From positions 1-64,000 of the forward strand of contig JAAYCM010000046.1 in NCBI GenBank assembly GCA_012729765.1: a stretch of DNA of 64,000 nucleotides. The letters are read 5' to 3'. Positions 17,086 to 26,441 of this stretch are shown piece after piece; the stretch's first letter is position 1, and every line of letters begins with the position of its first letter. Source of the DNA: Chloroflexota bacterium. Its GTDB lineage: Bacteria > Chloroflexota > Anaerolineae > Aggregatilineales > Aggregatilineaceae. The notes beneath the pieces are model-generated. The model searched no databases. It saw only the letters and a program-made list of their open reading frames with translations, and had not been told where the DNA came from. Both the position numbers and the translations under genes were made by a program.

Positions 17086-17168
17086 CTTAGCTTACGCGCC
17101 GCTCTGCTCGTCCAGGGGGGGGGGAGTATGAAACATGCGCCGCGTAAATCCTGGTAGGCTCTCCTCAG

Positions 17169-17336
17169 TCAGACGACAGGGGACCGACGTCCGAACAAAA
17201 GTGAGATCACAAACAACACAAGAAACGCTACGAAGGCAATCTTAGCAATCGTAGCCGCCGTGCCCGCAATCACCCCGAAGCCCAAAACCCCGGCGACAAT
17301 CGCCACAATCAGAAACAGCACAGCGAGTTGAAGCAT
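17169..17336 (-). CDS. DUF1328/UPF0391 small membrane protein, 55 aa
   Basis: The peptide begins [20 protein letters not shown] and has two membrane helices joined by the glycine/alanine-rich [14 protein letters not shown], ending [10 protein letters not shown]. This is the YtjA-like DUF1328 pattern of 50-60 residue peptides, often linked to envelope stress in other bacteria, although no function is proven. The ATG at 17336 has GGGA about 9 nt upstream; the longer frame to 17390 is not conserved. Confidence 0.85.
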   Translation of the reverse strand: MLQLAVLFLIVAIVAGVLGFGVIAGTAATIAKIAFVAFLVLFVISLLFGRRSPVV

Positions 17337-17594
17337 CCAGTTGGTTCCCTTTTGCTTCCTGACAACTGCTGCCCAATTCCTCAGCAGCAATTATTGTTGA
17401 GATCATAATAAAAAATAGCCTGCCCTGCATGAAGCAGATGGGTGATCTTTGAATAGGCCAAGTGGCCAATGTCCAACCCGGCCATCCTGTGCTCCTTCAC
17501 GCCCCGCATTAGCACCTTTGATGCCAAAAATCTTAAAATAAACCTAATAATTGTTGACTCCCCGCTTTTTAGTAGACAGTGAGGCTTCAGCCAG

Positions 17595-19271
<1,677 letters not shown>

Positions 19272-19274
<3 letters not shown>

Positions 19275-19451
19275 AGCGTATTATGCCTTTTTACCCCCCA
19301 TCCCCCGGCCCCTTCCCCCACGTTTCACGGAGGGAAGGGGAGAACGGCCATGCCTTTCAAGTCCTTCCCACCTTGTGGGGGAAGGATTTAGGATGGGGGG
19401 CAGGTGTGGATACACCTCGTTCAGTACGCCAAAGTGCATGACAGGCGCTAG
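19272..19451. repeat. MITE-like element, copy E (full length)
   Basis: The element starts at the TAG stop of the mutase gene within CTAG (19271-19274), left end TAGAGCGTATTATGCCTTT, and ends GTGCATGACAGGCGCTAG, again in CTAG. It has the core CCCCCCATCCCCCGGCCCC, the GTTTCACGGAGGGAAGGGG hairpin and the AAGTCCTTCCC/GGGGAAGGATTT hairpin. The orientation is that of copy A. Confidence 0.87.
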
Positions 19452-19490
19452 AGCGTGGTGTGGTAGGAGTAGGGCTTGCCCTATCGGTCT
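19452..19490. repeat. GTAGG-type palindromic repeat next to element E
   Basis: GGTAGGAGTAGGGCTTGCCCTATC follows copy E and contains the AGGGCTTGCCCT palindrome. It resembles the repeats at 20620 and 60050. A further AGAGCGTGGTGTGG at its left looks like a second element terminus, suggesting nesting. Confidence 0.45.
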
Positions 19491-19509
19491 TTCACGGCGG
19501 GCGGTGCGC

Positions 19510-20466
19510 CTAGCTCTCCGTTTCGGCGGCGGCAAAGGCGCGATAAATCTGGTCGTCGAGGTCCACCCCGGCCAACTGCGGCGGGCGGTAGAGGATCGTA
19601 TCGTTCGGGTCGTGCGCGCCAAAGTTGCGGCGTGCGGTGCTGCGCTGGTTGGTGGCGTAGCAGTAGCGGCAGCCGAACAGGCACGTGTCGTAGCTGCCGA
19701 TATCGACCGACTTCACGCAGCCGCAAAACTCGCGCGTCGGATGTGCCTTGATCATCAGCTCCCGATCGCCGGTCAGGTCGCGCAGCAGGCCCAGATCGAC
19801 ACAACTCCCGGTCTGGACGCCCGCCACGTGCCGCGCGTCGTCCTCGCAGCACGATTGCAGCGTGATGCCGTGCGCCGCCGCGATCTCAGCCAGATCAGAG
19901 AGCAGGCGATAGCGCTGATCGGTGCTCAGGGTGGTGAAGGTCACACCCTCAGTGGCCGTGACCTGGGCCAGGTTGCGCCGCGTCTTGCCGTAGAAATCGA
20001 CGAACGAATAGATACAGCGCGTGGTGCAGCCTTCCAGCCGTCGGGCGATGTGGGCGAAGTGCTCAACGTGATACTGCGGCGGCGTCCGGCTGCTGATCAC
20101 GATCGGGTCGTAGCGCCACACCACGTAGCGCGGATCGGTTTGCAGGGCGAGGTCCTGAAAGGTGCCAATCGCCTCTTCGAGCGAGGGGTTATGCGTTTCC
20201 AGCGGGCGGCCATAGCCGAGCAGGCTGACGCCGAAATAGTATTTATAGCCGCGCGCGTTCAGCTCCGCCAGGTGCGCCATCAGCGGGCGCGGGTTGCGCG
20301 TCCAGAACACGAACGCGATCACGTCTTCCGGCGCAAGCGCGGTGCGGTAGACCGCGTTGGAAAACGGGTTGAGCCAATGGCAGAAGCCAGCCCGCACGCG
20401 ATTCATAAACCAGCGGGAGTAAAAAGCTGGAATATCGGTCCGGCGGCTGGCGCTGATTACATACAT
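19510..20466 (-). CDS. DUF1848 family protein
   Basis: The 318-residue protein starts MYVISASRRTDIPAFY, the hallmark opening of DUF1848. It contains FVFWTRNPRPL, YVVWRYDPIVIS and the C-terminal cysteine cluster EFCGCVKSVDIGSYDTC followed by CRYCYATN, plus an earlier SCCEDD. The CxxC-rich C-terminus suggests an iron-sulfur cluster, and the family is thought to be related to radical SAM-type barrels; no reaction is established. The sequence is complete at the usual family length. A promoter lies about 47 nt upstream. It is the only gene between element E and the cysK leader region. Confidence 0.88.
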   Translation of the reverse strand: MYVISASRRTDIPAFYSRWFMNRVRAGFCHWLNPFSNAVYRTALAPEDVIAFVFWTRNPRPLMAHLAELNARGYKYYFGVSLLGYGRPLETHNPSLEEAIGTFQDLALQTDPRYVVWRYDPIVISSRTPPQYHVEHFAHIARRLEGCTTRCIYSFVDFYGKTRRNLAQVTATEGVTFTTLSTDQRYRLLSDLAEIAAAHGITLQSCCEDDARHVAGVQTGSCVDLGLLRDLTGDRELMIKAHPTREFCGCVKSVDIGSYDTCLFGCRYCYATNQRSTARRNFGAHDPNDTILYRPPQLAGVDLDDQIYRAFAAAETES

Positions 20467-20512
20467 CCCTGGTTTCTGTGTCCCCGTTTCGTGACTGGTC
20501 GATCTCCGTCCG

Positions 20513-20541
20513 ATTTTAGCACAGACGTTCTACGCATTCAA
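20513..20541 (-). promoter_or_regulatory. Sigma70-type promoter of the DUF1848 gene
   Basis: On the minus strand TTGAAT (20541-20536) and TAAAAT (20518-20513) are separated by exactly 17 nt. TGC precedes the -10 box, an extended -10. It points to a start about 40 nt before the ATG. Confidence 0.6.
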
Positions 20542-20619
20542 GCCGCAGTTTTGTCTGGAAATCCAGACACTGTTATGCACCTGTCAGGCGGAGATGTGCC
20601 AGCAGCGCGCGATCGCAGC

Positions 20620-20670
20620 GTAGGGGTAGGGCCTGCCCTACCCGTCAGGCGATACCAGCCTCGCCCCTAC
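20620..20670. repeat. GTAGGGG inverted repeat
   Basis: GTAGGGGTAGGGCCTGCC at the left is inverted as CCAGCCTCGCCCCTAC at the right. It is a member of the short GTAGGGGC palindrome family also seen at 34473 and 60050. Confidence 0.6.
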
Positions 20671-20774
20671 AAAAAACGCCTCGGGTCAATGCTGCTGGCT
20701 ATCCTTCAAATACGCATAACGCGTTCGAAAGTCACGCCCCACCCGCTGATAAGTATCGCGCAGCCGGTTTATGG

Positions 20775-20803
20775 TTGGCAACTGGTAGGTCCTGAGATAT
20801 AAT
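20775..20803 (+). promoter_or_regulatory. Near-consensus promoter of the cysK leader RNA
   Basis: TTGGCA (20775-20780) and TATAAT (20798-20803) are spaced by 17 nt, one mismatch from the sigma70 consensus overall. The start of transcription is expected near 20810, about 250 nt before the cysK start codon. Confidence 0.8.
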
Positions 20804-20809
20804 AGGTGC

Positions 20810-21019
20810 AGAGATACGCGATTGATCAGAGAAATATCTTCTCAATTGAGTTGAGACACCAGATGATAGTCCACACCTTGCAGGTCTGCTCGTGTATGTG
20901 TCTGCCAGAACGCGGCAAGCAGCGCTTGTGGTGTGGTGCTATGGGCTGATCACGGATATCCCTGAAACCAAGGCTCACGACATCGGTCACGCGGCACAAG
21001 CGTGGCCGATTTTTTGTTT
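20810..21019 (+). ncRNA. Structured leader RNA / candidate riboregulator upstream of cysK
   Basis: Between a strong promoter and an intrinsic terminator lie about 205 nt with nested complementarity. GATA...CG...TGATCAG (20813-20828) pairs with CTGATCA.CG.GATATC-like bases at 20946-20960. ATAG and CCACACC (20866-20877) pair with GGTGTGG and CTAT (20930-20943). CTGCT (20886-20890) pairs with AGCAG (20929-20933 or nearby), and a small TCTCAA/TTGAGA hairpin lies on the 5' side of the bubble. The result is a long rod with a central bubble ending in a separate terminator. A 6S-like RNA or a cysteine-responsive attenuator are both possible; neither T-box nor SAM-I core sequences are recognisable. 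Only about 40 nt separate the terminator from cysK, so regulated read-through is favoured. Confidence 0.5.
20982..21019 (+). terminator. Intrinsic terminator between the leader RNA and cysK
   Basis: ATCGGTCACGC (20982-20992) pairs with GCGTGGCCGAT (21000-21010), eleven pairs with one G-U, across a 7-nt loop. It is followed by TTTTTTGTTT. It sits just upstream of the cysK ribosome site, the layout of an attenuator. Confidence 0.85.
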
Positions 21020-21059
21020 ATCCGTCCGGTGTACGCAGCAAGTCTGAGGAGCAAATCGC

Positions 21060-22007
21060 ATGGAACGTCAAAGAGTCAAGATCGCGGATAACGTCACGCA
21101 GTTGATCGGCAACACGCCCCTGGTGCGGCTCAACCGCGTCACGGGTGGCGTTCAGGCCGAAGTGGTCGCCAAGCTCGAAGGCGAGAATCCGGGCCGCAGC
21201 GTCAAGGACCGGATCGGCCTGTCGATGATCGAGGCCGCCGAGCGCGAGGGCAAGATCGGCCCGGATACGCTCATCGTCGAGCCGACCAGCGGCAACACCG
21301 GCATCGCCCTGGCGATGGTCGCCGCCCAGCGCGGCTATCGCCTGACGCTGATCATGCCCGACACGATGAGCATCGAGCGGCGTAAGGTGCTGCGCGCCTT
21401 CGGGGCCGAGCTGATCCTGACCCCTGGCGCAGAAGGCATGGCCGGGGCGATCAATCTGGCTAACCAGATGGCCGCTGAGAATCCCAATGTCTTCATCCCG
21501 CAGCAGTTCGAAAACCCGGCCAACCCCGAAGTACACACCCGCACCACCGCCGAAGAGATCTGGCGCGACACCGACGGCCAGGTCGATATCGTGGTATCGG
21601 GTATCGGCACCGGCGGGACGATCACCGGCGTGGGCGAAGTGCTCAAGGAGCGCAAGCCGTCGGTGCAGATGATCGCGGTCGAACCCGCCGCCTCGCCCGT
21701 GCTCTCCGGCGGGCAGAAAGGCCCCCACCCGATTCAGGGCATCGGCGCGGGCTTTGTCCCAGCCGTGCTCAACACCGCGATCTATGACGAGGTGATCCGT
21801 GTCGAGGGCGACGACGCCTTCAAGACAGCGCGGCGCATGGCTGCCGAAGAAGGGCTGCTGGTCGGTATCTCGTCCGGGGCGGCGGTGTGGGCCGCGATCC
21901 AGGTGGCAGCCCGTCCGGAGAACACCGGCAAGCTGATCGTCGTGATCATCCCCTCGTTCGGCGAGCGCTACCTCTCGACGGCGCTGTTTGCCGACCTGAA
22001 CGACTGA
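21060..22007 (+). CDS. cysK: Cysteine synthase (O-acetylserine sulfhydrylase)
   Basis: This PLP enzyme makes cysteine from O-acetylserine and sulfide. The 315-residue protein has the PLP lysine Lys49 in NPGRSVKDR, the substrate loop TSGNTG at 76-81, the phosphate-binding [10 protein letters not shown] and the C-terminal GISSGAA. All are in CysK order and at the normal length. The ATG at 21060 is 8 nt from GAGGAG. The serine acetyltransferase gene follows 79 nt downstream, so enzyme and substrate supplier are co-expressed. The terminator-ended leader just upstream is the likely control point. Confidence 0.97.
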   Translation: MERQRVKIADNVTQLIGNTPLVRLNRVTGGVQAEVVAKLEGENPGRSVKDRIGLSMIEAAEREGKIGPDTLIVEPTSGNTGIALAMVAAQRGYRLTLIMPDTMSIERRKVLRAFGAELILTPGAEGMAGAINLANQMAAENPNVFIPQQFENPANPEVHTRTTAEEIWRDTDGQVDIVVSGIGTGGTITGVGEVLKERKPSVQMIAVEPAASPVLSGGQKGPHPIQGIGAGFVPAVLNTAIYDEVIRVEGDDAFKTARRMAAEEGLLVGISSGAAVWAAIQVAARPENTGKLIVVIIPSFGERYLSTALFADLND

Positions 22008-22086
22008 GCGGCGGCGCAGCGGGAATCACAGGTTTGAGTGCGCGGCCCGTCCCAGTGACCGGGCCAGGATTTGAGGAGAGAGTGTC

Positions 22087-22782
22087 ATGTTGGAAGGTAT
22101 GCGCGCGGACATCCGTTGCATCCAGGAGCGCGATCCGGCGGCGCGGCACTGGTTCGAAATCGCGACCACCTATTCGGGCCTGCACGCCGTGTGGCTCTAC
22201 CGGATCGGGCACCGCCTGTGGAACCTGCGGCTCAGGCTGCTGGCGCGCTGGCTGATGCAGTTCACGCGCTGGCTGACGGGCATCGAGATTCATCCGGCGG
22301 CCAAAATCGGCCCGCGCCTGTTCATCGATCACGGCATGGGCGTCGTGATCGGGGAGACGGCTGAGATCGGCGCGGATGTCACACTGTATCATGGGGTGAC
22401 GCTGGGTGGCGTCAGTTTGCAGCCCGGCAAACGGCACCCCACGCTCGAAGATGGCGTGGTGGTCGGGGCCGGGGCCAAAGTGTTAGGAGCGATCACTGTG
22501 GGGAAGAATACACGCATCGGCGCGAACGCGGTCGTGGTGAAAGATGTCGAGCCGGATATGGTCGTGGTCGGCATCCCCGGCAAGCCGATTCACCGCGCCG
22601 GGCCGGAGCCGTCCTCTCACCGGCCCGACCTGGAGCACAACATCCTGCCGGACCTGATCTCCGAGCGGCTGGACCGCATCCTGGCCCGGCTGGACGAGGT
22701 CGAGCACGCGATCCACACCAACGGCAACGGCAGCAGCAAGCGCGAGCCGGTCCTGGAGCGCCAGCCAGACTATGTGATCTGA
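22087..22782 (+). CDS. cysE: Serine O-acetyltransferase
   Basis: This enzyme acetylates serine with acetyl-CoA, giving the CysK substrate. The 231-residue protein has an N-terminal helical part and a left-handed beta-helix with hexapeptide repeats. The key active-site Asp81-His82 lies in [10 protein letters not shown], followed by [31 protein letters not shown] and [10 protein letters not shown]. The C-terminal extension (about 45 residues after VVGIPGKP) is longer than in the minimal enzymes. GAGGAG lies 8-9 nt upstream. CysE and CysK typically form the cysteine synthase complex. Confidence 0.96.
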   Translation: MLEGMRADIRCIQERDPAARHWFEIATTYSGLHAVWLYRIGHRLWNLRLRLLARWLMQFTRWLTGIEIHPAAKIGPRLFIDHGMGVVIGETAEIGADVTLYHGVTLGGVSLQPGKRHPTLEDGVVVGAGAKVLGAITVGKNTRIGANAVVVKDVEPDMVVVGIPGKPIHRAGPEPSSHRPDLEHNILPDLISERLDRILARLDEVEHAIHTNGNGSSKREPVLERQPDYVI

Positions 22783-22818
22783 GGGCTGCATCATGTCCAC
22801 AGACTGTTACTGTCAGGA

Positions 22819-22858
22819 CCTCACCCCTGCTGGTGTTCCACCTGCGGCAGGGGTGAGG
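22819..22858. terminator. Inverted repeat spanning the end of the MFS gene and after cysE
   Basis: CCTCACCCCTGC pairs perfectly with GCAGGGGTGAGG across about 16 nt. The left arm contains the MFS stop codon. It lies 37 nt beyond cysE and could end both converging transcripts, although no T tract follows. Confidence 0.45.
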
Positions 22859-24071
22859 CGCTTTCGCGCACCGGGGCCGGACGTACCAGTGTCTCCGGCA
22901 CCAGGAAGGCAAAGATCAGCGCGGCACCGAGTCCGGACCCGGCGATCACCCACGCCGCCGCGCCGAGCGACAGCGCGCCCGCGATCCCGCCGATCGCCAG
23001 CGGGCCGCCCGTGATCCCGATGTCGCCGATCAGGGACCACAGCCCCAGAAACTCCCCGCGAGACTCCGCCGGGGCGAGGTCTGAGCCAACCGTGAGCATC
23101 GAGCCGGAACCCAGCCCATTGCCAAAGCTGATCAGCCCGGCGGCCAGCAGCAGCCCGATCGGGCTGCCCGTAAACGGGAGCAGCGCCATGCCGCCCGCCT
23201 GGATCAGAAAACTGGGCACGATGGCATATTTGCGCCCCCACCGGTCCATCACCAGCCCTGCCGGGTAGAACAACACGAGGTCCATCGCCGAGGCGAGGCT
23301 GACGATCAGCCCGATCTGGCCGACTTCCAGGCCGAGCACCTCGGCGGCATAGAGCGGGATGATCACGCCCGTCCCGGTGCGGATCACCAGCGCGAAGACC
23401 TGTCCGGCCCCGGCCACCGCCAGAATGCGACGGTGCGCGCGCAGCGTTAGGATCAGCCCGGCATGATGCGTGCGCGTGGCACGGTGCGCGACAAGCTGTG
23501 CACTCTCGATGAAGCGCGCCACGAACACCAGCGCCACCAGGCACCCCGCGCCGAACACCACGAACACCGCCCGCAGGCCGAACGCTTCAGCAATCAGGCC
23601 GCCGACCACCGGCCCGGCGAATTTGCCCAGGCGAAACGTGCCGCCATAAATCGCAATCGCGCGCCCGCGCTGGCCAGTCGCAACGCTGTTCGACATATAC
23701 GTATGGCGCGAGACGTTGTACAGCGCGCCGCCCAGCCCGCTGACCATGCGCAGCCCCAGCACCGCGCCGATTGATCCCGCCCCGGCCAGCAGCAGCGCCG
23801 CCAGCGCGACCGCCAGCACCCCGATCAGCATCGTGCGCTTGCCCAGCCGCTCCAGCAGCATCCCCGCCGGGACATCGCCCAGCAGCAGCCCGATCCCCTC
23901 ACCCGCCAGCACCAGCCCGACCAGCTCATACGATGCGCCAAAGCTGTTGGCATAAAGCGGCAGGACCGGCATCAGCATCCCCTGGCAGAACGAGAAGATC
24001 GTCGAGGGGACATACAATGACAACACCAGCGGATGACTCAGCGGCAGCAGCCGCCCATTGCGCGACCTCAC
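22821..24071 (-). CDS. MFS transporter, 416 aa
   Basis: The protein has about twelve hydrophobic segments and the major facilitator loop motif between helices 2 and 3 (GDVPAGMLLERLGKRTML) and its repeat in the second half (PAGLVMDRWGRKYAIV). This is typical of drug/metabolite exporters with the DRxGRK signature; the substrate is unknown. The GTG at 24071 overlaps the stop of the upstream gene in a GTGA arrangement, with AGGGG 8 nt before it. An ATG-like start at 24107 would overlap by 40 nt and is less likely. Coupled translation with the GT-C protein suggests a shared envelope role. Confidence 0.85.
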   Translation of the reverse strand: MRSRNGRLLPLSHPLVLSLYVPSTIFSFCQGMLMPVLPLYANSFGASYELVGLVLAGEGIGLLLGDVPAGMLLERLGKRTMLIGVLAVALAALLLAGAGSIGAVLGLRMVSGLGGALYNVSRHTYMSNSVATGQRGRAIAIYGGTFRLGKFAGPVVGGLIAEAFGLRAVFVVFGAGCLVALVFVARFIESAQLVAHRATRTHHAGLILTLRAHRRILAVAGAGQVFALVIRTGTGVIIPLYAAEVLGLEVGQIGLIVSLASAMDLVLFYPAGLVMDRWGRKYAIVPSFLIQAGGMALLPFTGSPIGLLLAAGLISFGNGLGSGSMLTVGSDLAPAESRGEFLGLWSLIGDIGITGGPLAIGGIAGALSLGAAAWVIAGSGLGAALIFAFLVPETLVRPAPVRESASPLPQVEHQQG

Positions 24072-25675
24072 GAGTCCGCCCCTTCCTGGACCGCGCTCAC
24101 CCGCCACACCGCGACCATCTGCCCCCCGTGCGGGCGCGCGAAGGTAAATTCGAGGCTCCAGCGCAGCGGCCCGCCCACCGGCGGCGCGTCGAGCGGGAGA
24201 TGCTGCGGATACTCGCTGATCACATACACCACCGGCCAGCGCGCGGCGGCCTCACCGACCAGCGGCCAGCGGTTGGGATCGGCCTGGACCCGCTGCGACG
24301 GGAAATCCCAGCGATCGACGCAGTCCCAGTCGAAATCCGGCGTCATATGCAGCCGCAGCGTCGAGCAGTGGACCACCACGCCGATCGCGTGAATCTGGCC
24401 GTCGTTCCGCTCGCCGTGCGCGCGCAGATAATCGAGCGACTGGCGGATGCCCCACGTGTTGAACACGTTGCGGTAGTAATCGTAATAGTCGCGGTCGGGC
24501 AGTCGCAGCGCCGCCGGATCACTGATCGCGTTGGCGGCGAACGGCAGCGCAAAGCCGAGCGCCCACCCGCCGAGCAGCCCCAGTGCCAGCAGCGCCGTGA
24601 GCGTCCGCGCGGTGGCCCACCGCCAGCGCCCGGCCAGCGTCTCCCCGGCGACCGCCACTCCGCCCCCAAACAGCACCGCCAGCGCGGGCGAGCCGACCAT
24701 CAGATAGCGCGACTGGATCACCACGGCAATCACGATCAGCGGCCCCCACAGCAGCAGCAGCCACGCCAGCGGCACGCCGATCGCACGCGGCCTGCGCCCC
24801 AGCGCCAGCAGCACCAGCCCGGCCAGGATCAGCGTCATCGGGATCGAGATCAGGTATTCCAGGCGCTCCCCAAAGTCGTCCAGTTTGTCGGCCAGGGACG
24901 CGACACTGGTCGCCTCGTCCACCAGGTGCCGGTCGAGCAGGATCGGTTCATTCCCGGCCAGAACGCTCGCCAGCGCCAGCGCCAGCACGACGCTCCACAC
25001 CTCCAGAAAGCTGAGCGCCGCCGCGCGCCACGCCCCCCCATAGCGCCTCCACAGCCGCCGGATGGCATCCCGCCATGATTCAGCGCGCGGGCCGTCATCG
25101 AGCAGCAGGACCGTGATCAGCGGCAGCGCAACCAGCAGGGCCGTCGTCAGCTTGGCCAGCGACGCCAGCGCGAGCAGCACCCCCGCCACCGCCCCGCGCC
25201 CCACCGTTGGACGGCGCGCCAGCCGGACACTGCTCCACACCGCCAGCGCCGCCAGCGCCCCCGCGAAGGAGTCGGCCAGCGCCATCCGGTCGAAGAACAG
25301 CGCGAACGGCAGCAGCACATAGAATGCCAGCGCCGGGAGCATCGCCCCCCGCCCGAACAGATCGCGCGCGATGGCCGCCGCCGCCGCCCCGCTGAGCAGC
25401 GAGAACAGCGCGATCGACAGCCGCGAGAGCATCAGGCCCACGTCGCCATCAGCGCGCGGATCGAACAGGCCGATCCAGTAATACAGCAGCAGCTTGCCAT
25501 GACTGGTGAGGGTCGGGTTGTAGTCGAAAGCGTAGGCCACCCGCGCGCGTGTGATGTGGCTGTGCTCGTCCACGAAGGCGGGCAGCGCGGTGATGGCGCG
25601 GGCGCGCAGCCCAAACTGCAATAGGAGCAGCAGCGCGACCAGGATCAGCCCGGCGCGAGAGGATGGTGAGCGCAT
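24068..25675 (-). CDS. GT-C fold glycosyltransferase-like membrane protein, 535 aa
   Basis: The protein starts MRSPSSRAGLILVALLLLLQ, has at least ten membrane segments and ends in a soluble C-terminal domain of about 130 residues (from YYDYYRNVFNTWG). Asp36-Glu37 in FVDEHSHITRA lie in the first exterior loop, where GT-C enzymes (ArnT/PMT-type, polyprenyl-phosphate sugar donors) carry a catalytic acidic pair. A hydrophobic RLA-rich core and SRYLMVG follow. The ATG at 25675 has GGGGAG 8 nt upstream. It is a paralogue of the gene at 26442; the two share the DE(H/N)SHITRA motif at the same residue numbers. Donor and acceptor are unknown. Confidence 0.82.
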   Translation of the reverse strand: MRSPSSRAGLILVALLLLLQFGLRARAITALPAFVDEHSHITRARVAYAFDYNPTLTSHGKLLLYYWIGLFDPRADGDVGLMLSRLSIALFSLLSGAAAAAIARDLFGRGAMLPALAFYVLLPFALFFDRMALADSFAGALAALAVWSSVRLARRPTVGRGAVAGVLLALASLAKLTTALLVALPLITVLLLDDGPRAESWRDAIRRLWRRYGGAWRAAALSFLEVWSVVLALALASVLAGNEPILLDRHLVDEATSVASLADKLDDFGERLEYLISIPMTLILAGLVLLALGRRPRAIGVPLAWLLLLWGPLIVIAVVIQSRYLMVGSPALAVLFGGGVAVAGETLAGRWRWATARTLTALLALGLLGGWALGFALPFAANAISDPAALRLPDRDYYDYYRNVFNTWGIRQSLDYLRAHGERNDGQIHAIGVVVHCSTLRLHMTPDFDWDCVDRWDFPSQRVQADPNRWPLVGEAAARWPVVYVISEYPQHLPLDAPPVGGPLRWSLEFTFARPHGGQMVAVWRVSAVQEGADS

Positions 25676-25771
25676 GATCGAGACTCCCCACAGGAGAAAA
25701 ATGAAGACGCCGGCCAAGGTTATACCTTACCGGCGCGTTTTGGGCGAAGCAAAGCCGGGCGCAACGGCCCG

Positions 25772-26383
25772 CTATTCGACCGGCGCGGTGAGAAACGTGG
25801 CGACGTAGCCTGTGCTGCCATCGTCGAGCAGAATCGCGTGCCAGTCGTCCTCGGTGCTCAGCACTTCGATCCGCTCGTTCGGCCCCACCTGCACCACGAT
25901 CTCGCAGCTTGTCGCCGGGCAAGCGCGTATATTCACATTCGCGCGGGCGGTGATGCGCCACGTAGTCGTCGCCGGCTGATCGATCCGATCCGGCGCATCG
26001 GTCGAGGTGCGCGCCGGCGTGACAGTTGGCGACTCGCCGGTGTACACAGCGGATGCTTCCTCAGCGGTCGTGGGTGCGGCGGTGCTCGTGGCGGATTCAG
26101 CCGCCGGGGCGATCTCGACTGCCGGTTCCTCGGTTGTCTGGCCGTCCGGTGGTGCGCTCTCAGTTGGCGGAGTGGTGGCAGTCGGGCGCGGGGTGGCGGT
26201 CGCGGACGCTTCCGGCTCAGCCGGCTCCTGAGTGCTGTCCAGCGCCTCGGCGGTTGCCGCCGGTGTACTGTCGTCCCCCTCGCCCGCGTAGCGATCCAGC
26301 ATGAACAGCGCGATCGCCGCCAGCCCGCCGCAGATCACAACCGTTGTCAGGAGATAGAGCAAAAATCGGGCCGCTGCTCTCAT
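25772..26383 (-). CDS. Membrane-anchored bacterial SH3-domain protein, 203 aa
   Basis: An N-terminal helix (RFLLYLLTTVVICGGLAAIA) anchors the protein. A low-complexity Thr/Pro/Glu linker (about residues 38-140) leads to a C-terminal SH3 module with ITARANVNIRACPATSCEIV, VGPNERIEVLS and DDGSTGYVATFL. Such modules bind cell-wall or polysaccharide components. It lies between the two GT-C paralogues on the same strand. Two cysteines (ACPATSC) in the SH3 module may form a disulfide. Confidence 0.85.
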   Translation of the reverse strand: MRAAARFLLYLLTTVVICGGLAAIALFMLDRYAGEGDDSTPAATAEALDSTQEPAEPEASATATPRPTATTPPTESAPPDGQTTEEPAVEIAPAAESATSTAAPTTAEEASAVYTGESPTVTPARTSTDAPDRIDQPATTTWRITARANVNIRACPATSCEIVVQVGPNERIEVLSTEDDWHAILLDDGSTGYVATFLTAPVE

Positions 26384-26441
26384 TGTGCTCCCTGTCCTAA
26401 ATCTCGTTCGCCTTAATCTTGAGTCTATTATAGCCTCAATT

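Larger units (their letters stand above)
20467..20774. other. Gene-free region holding a palindromic repeat
   Basis: Apart from the DUF1848 promoter at the left and the repeat at 20620-20670, I see nothing in this stretch. It leads into the cysK leader promoter. Confidence 0.4.

Noticed and set aside
17109-17125. Run of G near 17115 as a phase-variable tract.
   Set aside because: It lies between a terminator hairpin and a stop codon, not in a promoter or reading frame where slippage would matter.
20810-21019. T-box or SAM riboswitch before cysK.
   Set aside because: GGTCACGCGG near the terminator only loosely resembles the T-box core (which needs UGGN), and no specifier-loop or SAM-I core was found. 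I kept it as an unclassified structured RNA.
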